From positions 1-6,009 of the forward strand of contig VAXA01000107.1 in NCBI GenBank assembly GCA_005883365.1: a stretch of DNA of 6,009 nt, in the 5' to 3' direction. The notes under the pieces are model-generated. The model was given only the letters and a program-made list of their open reading frames with translations, did not search any database and was not told where the DNA came from. Source of the stretch: Actinomycetota bacterium (GTDB lineage: Bacteria; Actinomycetota; Thermoleophilia; Gaiellales; Gaiellaceae). The stretch's first letter is position 1, and each line of letters starts with the position of its first letter. A program made the translations under genes and the position numbers. Shown here one piece after another: positions 1 to 3,876 of this stretch.

Positions 1-647
1 AACACGTCGCAGCCGAGCGCCTGCACGTCGACCGGCTCGTGCGCGGCGTACTGCACGGCGTCGACCCAGCACAGGGCGCCGGCCTCATGCGCGAGCTCCG
101 ACACCCGGGCGACGTCGACGATTGACCCGACCGCGTTCGACGACCCGACGCACGCGACGACGCGCACGCGCTCGTCGAGCCGGTTCGCGAGGTCGTCGTA
201 GTCGAGGCGAAGATCCTCCGTCACGTCCACCCACTCGACCTCGAAGCCGCGGTCGGCGGCGAGCTCGACCCATGGCGCGACGCCGCCGTCGTGGTCGAGA
301 CGCGAAACGAGGATCCGGTCGCCCTCGCGCCAGTCGCGCGACGCCGTGCGCGAGAGCGAGAAGTCGAGCCACGTCATGTTGGTCCCGAAGATGACGTCGT
401 CGGGCGAGCAGCCGAGGAAGCGGGCGCCGTCCTCGCGGGCCGTCGCGAGGATGCGCTCGACGCGCTTGCTCGTCTCGTAGTTCGCGCCGATATTCGCGCT
501 CGCCTCGCGCAGCGCCCGCGCGATCGCGTCGCCGACCTCGTCCGGCACCTGCGAGCCGCCCGGCGCGTCGAGGAAGACGAAGCCTCCGTCACGGAGCGAG
601 GAGAAGCGGGCCCGGACGGCCTCGACGTCCAATAGGGTCGCCGCCAT
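1..647 (-). CDS. Class V aminotransferase, cysteine-desulfurase-like (VC1184-type), C-terminus cut by window edge
   Basis: This is a PLP-dependent fold-type I enzyme of the class V aminotransferase/cysteine desulfurase superfamily. The first 215 residues are visible. Near the N-terminus FLDAPGGSQVP (residues 24-34) matches the 'LDxPGGtQvP' signature of the cysteine-desulfurase-like VC1184 subfamily (TIGR01976-like). NMTWLDFSLSR follows at 90-100. RLDHDGGVAPW (116-126) carries the His (H119) expected to stack on the PLP ring. CWVDAVQYAAH (193-203) carries the Asp (D196) expected to bind the PLP pyridine nitrogen. The window ends roughly ten residues before the expected Schiff-base lysine, so activity cannot be judged. 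The ATG start is secure: an in-frame TAG lies only three codons upstream, and the N-terminal length fits the family. The start overlaps that of the divergent aldo/keto reductase by 2 bp. True substrate is unknown; members are called desulfurases by similarity only. Confidence 0.88.
   Translation of the reverse strand, partial: MAATLLDVEAVRARFSSLRDGGFVFLDAPGGSQVPDEVGDAIARALREASANIGANYETSKRVERILATAREDGARFLGCSPDDVIFGTNMTWLDFSLSRTASRDWREGDRILVSRLDHDGGVAPWVELAADRGFEVEWVDVTEDLRLDYDDLANRLDERVRVVACVGSSNAVGSIVDVARVSELAHEAGALCWVDAVQYAAHEPVDVQALGCDV
633..638 (+). promoter_or_regulatory. Putative -10 box of the aldo/keto reductase gene (leaderless)
   Basis: TAGGGT lies 7 bases before the ATG at 646, the spacing expected if transcription starts at the start codon. 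It sits inside the fourth to fifth codons of the divergent aminotransferase gene. No -35 hexamer is recognisable. The AGGG within it could instead serve as a weak Shine-Dalgarno 8 bases from the ATG. Confidence 0.42.
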
Positions 648-648
648 G
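645..648. other. CATG shared start codons of two divergent genes
   Basis: The palindrome CATG gives ATG on the plus strand at 646 (aldo/keto reductase) and ATG on the minus strand at 647 (aminotransferase), a 2-bp overlap of the two reading frames. Both starts fit their families in length. Confidence 0.85.
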
Positions 649-1551
649 AGCCGAGCCTACCCCCGCGTCATCCTCGGCTGTGGCAACTTCGGCGGCATCG
701 GCTCGGCGCCGGCCTTCTTCGGTCACGGCGAGACGCTGGAGCAGGCGCTCGAGCTCATGGACGCCGCCTGGGAGGCGGGCATCACGTGGTTCGACACGGC
801 CGACGCGTACGGCGGCGGGCGCAGCGAGATCTATATCGGCGAGTGGATCCGTTCGCGCCGTCCGGATGGTCTGCGCCTCACGACCAAGACCTTCAATCCG
901 ATGGCCGAGGGCGAGGACCACGGGCTCGCACCCGCGCGTGTGCGCCGCCAGGTTGAGACGAGCCTCGATCGGCTCGGCGTCGAGGGCGTCGACCTCTATC
1001 TCGCGCACGACTGGGACCCGGACGTGCCCGTCGCCGAGCTCGCGGCCGTGTTCGAGGAGCTTGTCGCCGCGGGGACGATCGGGGCTTACGGGCTCAGCAA
1101 CGTCGACGGCGCGCAGCTCGCGGAGGCGCTGGAAGCCGGCGCCTTCGCGGCGGTGCAGGACTCGTACTCGCTCCTCGACCGCGAGGCCGAGCGCGACGTG
1201 CTTCCGCTCTGCGCCGCAAACGACGTGTGGTTCCAGGCCTTCAGCCCGCTCGCCGGCGGCTGGCTGACCGGGAAGTACCGCCGCGACGCGCCTACCCCCG
1301 AGGGCTCGCGAATGACGATGCGCCCGGGTCCGTACGAGCACCTGCACGACGACCGCGTCTACGACGCGCTGGAGGAGCTCGCGCGGCGCGGAGACCCGGC
1401 CACCCTCGCGCTCGCGTGGCTGCTCGCCGACGAGCGCGTCTCGGTCGTCCTCGGCCCTCGCCGCCCTGCGCACCTGGAGCCCGCACTCGCTGCGCTCCGG
1501 CAGCCGCTCACGCAAGCCGACCGCGAGGAGTTGTCCGCGCTGTTCGCCTAG
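646..1551 (+). CDS. Aldo/keto reductase
   Basis: A 301-residue soluble NAD(P)H-dependent oxidoreductase of the aldo/keto reductase superfamily ((alpha/beta)8 barrel), expected to reduce a carbonyl or oxidise an alcohol. The full catalytic tetrad is visible: D50 and Y55 in FDTADAYGGGRSE (49-61), K81 in TTKTF (79-83) and H121 in YLAHDWDP (118-125). Cofactor-site segments also match: SN at 151-152, Q171, FSPLAGGWLTGKY (199-211) and the C-terminal VVLGPRRPAHLEPAL (267-281), which corresponds to the NADP-phosphate-binding loop. Length is normal for prokaryotic AKRs. The ATG lies inside the first codons of the divergent aminotransferase gene, and the TAG overlaps the stop of the convergent gltA, so there is no intergenic DNA on either side. 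A TAGGGT box 7 bases before the ATG suggests a leaderless transcript; AGGG there could also act as a weak Shine-Dalgarno. The substrate cannot be inferred. Confidence 0.93.
   Translation: MSRAYPRVILGCGNFGGIGSAPAFFGHGETLEQALELMDAAWEAGITWFDTADAYGGGRSEIYIGEWIRSRRPDGLRLTTKTFNPMAEGEDHGLAPARVRRQVETSLDRLGVEGVDLYLAHDWDPDVPVAELAAVFEELVAAGTIGAYGLSNVDGAQLAEALEAGAFAAVQDSYSLLDREAERDVLPLCAANDVWFQAFSPLAGGWLTGKYRRDAPTPEGSRMTMRPGPYEHLHDDRVYDALEELARRGDPATLALAWLLADERVSVVLGPRRPAHLEPALAALRQPLTQADREELSALFA
654..659 (-). promoter_or_regulatory. Putative -10 box of the aminotransferase gene (leaderless)
   Basis: Read on the minus strand this is TAGGCT, a TANNNT match, followed by 6 bases (CGGCTC) and the ATG at 647. 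The spacing would put the transcription start at or next to the start codon. The box lies inside codons 3-5 of the aldo/keto reductase gene, and its TAG is also the in-frame stop that fixes the aminotransferase start. No -35 element is evident. Confidence 0.45.
1548..1551. other. CTAG shared stop codons of two convergent genes
   Basis: The palindrome CTAG gives TAG on the plus strand (aldo/keto reductase, ending 1551) and TAG on the minus strand (gltA, ending 1548). The genes overlap by 4 bp. No terminator hairpin with a T-run is visible near the junction on either strand. Confidence 0.95.
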
Positions 1552-2810
1552 CGCTGCGCGAGCGGGACGAAGTCGCGCTCGTCGTATCCCGTGTAGATCT
1601 GGCGCGGGCGCGCGATCTTCTGCTCCGGGTCGGAGAGCATCTCCTCCCACTGGGCGAGCCAGCCCGGGAGCCGCCCGAGCGCGAACAGCACGGTGAAGTA
1701 ATCGGTCGGATAGCCCATCGCGCGGTAGATGATCCCGGAGTAGAAGTCGACGTTCGGGTAGAGCTTGCGCGAGACGAAGTAGTCGTCTTCGAGCGCGATC
1801 CGCTCCAGCTCGAGGGCGATCTCGAGCTTCGGGTCGATTCCGGTCTGCACGAAGACGTCGTCGGCGACGCGCTTGATGAGCTTCGCGCGCGGGTCGTAGT
1901 TCTTGTAGACGCGGTGGCCGAAGCCCATCAGCAGGCGCTCGTGCTTCTTCACGCCTTCGATGAAGGCGGGGACGTTCTTGGCGTCACCGATCTCGTCGAG
2001 CATCCGCAGCACCGCCTCGTTCGCCCCGCCGTGGAGCGGTCCGTACAGCGCCGCGATCCCGGCGGAGACGGCCGAGAACGGATCGACCTGCGTCGACCCG
2101 ACCCCACGCACCGCGTTCGTCGAGGCGTTCTGCTCGTGGTCGGCGTGGAGGACGAGCAGGATCTCGAGCGCCCGCTGCAGCACCGGGTTCGGCTCGTGTC
2201 GCCCGCCGATCTCGAAGGTCATGTTGACGAAGTTGCCGATGTAGTCGAGGTCGTTCCGCGGGAAGACGTACGGCAGCCCGCGGCTGTGGCGGAAGACCCA
2301 GGCGGCGATGGTCGGGAACTTCGCGATCAGCCGCACGCGCTGCAGGCGGCGGCTCTCGACGTCGCCGATCTCCTTCGCGTCGGGATAGAAGGTCGAGAGT
2401 GCGGCGACCGCGCCGAGCAGCATCCCCATCGGGTGCGCGTCGTGGCGGAAGCCGTCGAGGAACTGCGTGACGTTCATGTGCACGTACGTGTGGACGCGAA
2501 CCTCCTCCTCCCACGCCTCAAGCTGCTCGTGCGTCGGCAGCTCTCCCTCGAACAGGAGCCACGCCGTCTCGAGGAAGCTCGCGTGCTCGGCGAGCTGCTC
2601 GATCGGGTAGCCGCGGTAGCGGAGGATGCCGGCGTCGCCGTCGATGTACGTGATGCCGCTCCGGGTCGAGGCGGTGTTGAGAAAGGCCGGGTCGTACGAC
2701 ATGAGCCCGAGCCCGCGGAGGTCCGTGGCGCGGATCGTGCCGTCGGAAATCGGGATCTCGACCTCGGTTCCCGTGCGGTTGTCTCGGATCGTGAGGGTCT
2801 CCTCTGGCAC
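1548..2810 (-). CDS. gltA: Citrate synthase (type II, GltA-like)
   Basis: Citrate synthase condenses acetyl-CoA with oxaloacetate, the entry step of the TCA cycle, in the cytoplasm. The 420-residue protein is close in size to hexameric type II GltA enzymes (about 427 in E. coli). It has the N-terminal beta-domain typical of that type (LTIRDNRTG at 6-14, then YIDGDAGILRYRGYPIEQLA at 55-74). All three catalytic residues are in place: H260 in GPLHGGANEA, H299 in GFGHRVYKNYDPRA and D355 in NVDFYSGI. LHADHEQNASTNAVR (221-235) is the conserved substrate-site segment. The start is GTG. The family N-terminus begins right there, and TAAGGT lies 6 bases upstream with no Shine-Dalgarno before it, so the mRNA is probably leaderless. 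It is divergent from the ferritin-like gene across 88 bp and convergent with the aldo/keto reductase gene, overlapping it by 4 bp at the stops. Confidence 0.97.
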   Translation of the reverse strand: MPEETLTIRDNRTGTEVEIPISDGTIRATDLRGLGLMSYDPAFLNTASTRSGITYIDGDAGILRYRGYPIEQLAEHASFLETAWLLFEGELPTHEQLEAWEEEVRVHTYVHMNVTQFLDGFRHDAHPMGMLLGAVAALSTFYPDAKEIGDVESRRLQRVRLIAKFPTIAAWVFRHSRGLPYVFPRNDLDYIGNFVNMTFEIGGRHEPNPVLQRALEILLVLHADHEQNASTNAVRGVGSTQVDPFSAVSAGIAALYGPLHGGANEAVLRMLDEIGDAKNVPAFIEGVKKHERLLMGFGHRVYKNYDPRAKLIKRVADDVFVQTGIDPKLEIALELERIALEDDYFVSRKLYPNVDFYSGIIYRAMGYPTDYFTVLFALGRLPGWLAQWEEMLSDPEQKIARPRQIYTGYDERDFVPLAQR

Positions 2811-2816
2811 GCGGAG

Positions 2817-2822
2817 ACCTTA
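2817..2822 (-). promoter_or_regulatory. Putative -10 box of gltA (leaderless)
   Basis: On the minus strand the sequence is TAAGGT, then 6 bases (CTCCGC), then the GTG start at 2810. There is no purine-rich ribosome site between box and start; GAGGAG occurs only after the start codon. The box is flanked by the short inverted repeat CGGAG/CTCCG (2812-2816 and 2824-2828). No -35 at normal spacing was found. Confidence 0.5.
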
Positions 2823-2885
2823 GCTCCGGCCTCGCTGTTTGCACTTCGTCAGGCGCGGAACCAGGACGCAAGATACGACTTCAAA

Positions 2886-2891
2886 AGGAGG
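2886..2891 (+). promoter_or_regulatory. Strong Shine-Dalgarno of the ferritin-like gene
   Basis: AGGAGG, preceded by AAA, lies 7 bases before the ATG at 2899. It decides the start over an upstream in-frame TTG at 2839, which has no such site. Confidence 0.9.
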
Positions 2892-2898
2892 AAGAGAC

Positions 2899-3405
2899 AT
2901 GGGGTTCAATTCACTCAAGGACGTCCTGCAGGAGCAGCTCGAGGACCTGCACAGCGCAGAGACGCAGCTCGTTGAGGCGCTCCCGAAGATGGCTCAGGCG
3001 GCGCACCACGACGAGCTCCGCGAGGCCTTCCAGCATCATCTCGAGGAGACGCGCGGGCACGTGAGGCGCGTCGAGGAAGCGCTCGGCGAACTCGGCGTCT
3101 CGAACCCGACCGAAGTCTGCAAGGGGATGAAAGGCCTCATCGCCGAGGGCGAGGAGCTCATGCAGCGGGCCGGCGACCCGATCGCCAAGGACGCTGCGCT
3201 GATCGGCGCCGCGCAGCGGGTCGAGCACTACGAGATCGCGGGCTACGGCACCGCCAGGCAGCTCGGCGACGACTGCGGCTTCGATGGCATCCGCGACCTC
3301 ATGGACCAGACGCTCGACGAGGAGTCGCAGGCCGACAAGCTCCTGACCAAGATCGCAACCGGCGGCATGTTCAAGGCGGGTATCAACCAGCGGGCGACGA
3401 GATGA
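2899..3405 (+). CDS. DUF892/YciF-type ferritin-like protein
   Basis: A 168-residue all-helical protein of the DUF892 (YciE/YciF) ferritin-like family, found in many bacteria near stress-response genes; the biochemical role is unsettled. The N-terminus LKDVLQEQLEDLHSAETQLV (6-25) is the conserved first helix with E21. HHLEETRGHVRRVEE (46-60) forms the second, with E50 and H54. The CKGMKGLIAEGEEL segment (74-87) follows, then AQRVEHYEIAGYGTA (105-119) with E109, H110 and E112, and LDEESQADKLL (139-149) with E141/E142. These acidic and His residues are the candidate di-metal ligands. I chose the ATG preceded by AGGAGG at a 7-base spacing; an in-frame TTG 60 bases further upstream lacks any ribosome site and lies outside the family domain. 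It is first in an operon with the ChaB-family gene, 13 bases away. No signal peptide is seen, so it should be cytoplasmic. Confidence 0.93.
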   Translation: MGFNSLKDVLQEQLEDLHSAETQLVEALPKMAQAAHHDELREAFQHHLEETRGHVRRVEEALGELGVSNPTEVCKGMKGLIAEGEELMQRAGDPIAKDAALIGAAQRVEHYEIAGYGTARQLGDDCGFDGIRDLMDQTLDEESQADKLLTKIATGGMFKAGINQRATR

Positions 3406-3406
3406 G

Positions 3407-3412
3407 AGGAGG
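3407..3412 (+). promoter_or_regulatory. Strong Shine-Dalgarno of the ChaB-family gene
   Basis: AGGAGG starts one base after the end of the ferritin-like stop codon and lies 6 bases before the ATG at 3419. It supports translation from the first ATG of the ORF and the two genes being one transcript. Confidence 0.9.
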
Positions 3413-3418
3413 GCTCCG

Positions 3419-3826
3419 ATGCCGAAGATGGCGAGCCGCGACCGAGTCAGGCGCTCGGAGCTTCCGGACACGCTGAAGCGCTCCGGCCGCAAGGCGCAGC
3501 GGACGTTCGCGAAAGCCCACGACGCCGCGGCCGAGCAGTACGGCGAGGGCGAGCGGGCGCACCGGACGGCGATGGCGGCCCTCAAGCACACGCACGAGAA
3601 GCGCGGCGACCGCTGGGTCCAGAAGGACGAAGCCGGCCCGAGCGATCCCCGTTCGAGGAAGACGACGGCGCAGAAGCGCCGCGGCGAGGGCGAGACCTTC
3701 GGCGGCGTCGACGTCGAGCAGAACACGAAGCAGGAGCTCTACGAACGCGCACGTCGCTTCGGCGTCGAGGGACGCTCGAAGATGTCGAAGCGCGAGCTCG
3801 CCCGCGCGCTGGCGCGCAAGCGGTAG
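3419..3826 (+). CDS. ChaB family protein with C-terminal Rho-N/SAP-like segment
   Basis: A small, very basic 135-residue protein. Residues about 11-67 match the ChaB fold: RRSELPDTLKRSGRKAQRTF, then AHDAAAEQYGEGERAHRTAMAALKH, ending in EKRGDRWV. ChaB was first linked to cation transport regulation in E. coli, but the domain's real function is poorly known. A linker rich in Lys, Arg, Gly and Thr (68-96) follows. The C-terminus (97-135: VDVEQNTKQELYERARRFGV followed by EGRSKMSKRELARALARK) has the 'sKxELyexAkxxgvegrskMsKxELixAL' pattern of Rho N-terminal/SAP-like helix-turn-helix segments, which bind nucleic acid in other proteins. That makes DNA or RNA binding plausible, but it is inference. 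The start ATG has AGGAGG at a 6-base spacing; a second ATG at codon 4 is less well placed. It is likely co-transcribed with the ferritin-like gene just upstream. Confidence 0.9.
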   Translation: MPKMASRDRVRRSELPDTLKRSGRKAQRTFAKAHDAAAEQYGEGERAHRTAMAALKHTHEKRGDRWVQKDEAGPSDPRSRKTTAQKRRGEGETFGGVDVEQNTKQELYERARRFGVEGRSKMSKRELARALARKR

Positions 3827-3828
3827 CG

Positions 3829-3853
3829 CGAGCAGCTCGGACGGAGCGGCTCC
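3829..3853. repeat. Two tandem odd palindromes (GAGCNGCTC) upstream of aacS
   Basis: CGAGCAGCTCG (3829-3839) and GGAGCGGCTCC (3843-3853) are each 5-bp arms around one base, with centres 14 bp apart. They sit in the 50-bp ChaB-aacS spacer just before the putative aacS -10. They may be an operator. The one-base loops and the lack of a T-run argue against an intrinsic terminator. GAGCNGCTC also occurs inside coding sequence here (e.g. near 2931 and 2590), so chance is a real alternative. Confidence 0.35.
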
Positions 3854-3864
3854 ATGCGGCGAAG

Positions 3865-3870
3865 TAGCAT
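3865..3870 (+). promoter_or_regulatory. Putative -10 box of aacS (leaderless)
   Basis: TAGCAT (four of six matches to TATAAT) stands 6 bases before the GTG start at 3877, in the same geometry as gltA and the aminotransferase gene. It implies that aacS has its own promoter rather than being read only from the upstream ferritin-like/ChaB operon. No -35 is recognisable at 17 bp. Confidence 0.5.
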
Positions 3871-3876
3871 CGTTGC

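Larger units (their letters stand above)
2811..2898. other. Divergent intergenic spacer between gltA and the ferritin-like operon
   Basis: This 88-bp stretch holds the gltA -10 candidate on the minus strand and the ferritin-like Shine-Dalgarno on the plus strand. The promoter of the plus-strand operon must lie here unless transcription enters from outside, but I could not identify a standard one. GGAACC (2857-2862) resembles an ECF-type -35, but no matching -10 follows. It is the largest non-coding stretch in the window. Confidence 0.7.

Noticed and set aside
589..1650. A 353-codon minus-strand open frame antisense to the aldo/keto reductase
   Set aside because: The plus strand has a full aldo/keto reductase with the catalytic tetrad. 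The minus frame is low-complexity Arg/Ala/Glu-rich and overlaps three real genes.
2837..2862. SigB-like (GTTT-16-GGAACC) or ECF-like (GGAACC) promoter for the stress operon
   Set aside because: The second element of either type does not match well at the needed spacing; not enough to call.
2839..2898. A 20-residue N-terminal extension of the ferritin-like protein from TTG
   Set aside because: There is no ribosome site before the TTG. AGGAGG sits 7 bases before the ATG at 2899, where the family's N-terminus begins.
1227..2975. A 582-codon plus-strand open frame running antisense to gltA
   Set aside because: The opposite strand encodes a complete citrate synthase with all catalytic residues. 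The antisense translation is Arg/Val/Asp/Glu-rich with no recognisable domain, as expected from mirrored GC-biased codons.
3843..3853. Intrinsic terminator after the ChaB gene
   Set aside because: The palindrome has a one-base loop and is not followed by a T-run, so a classical terminator is not supported.
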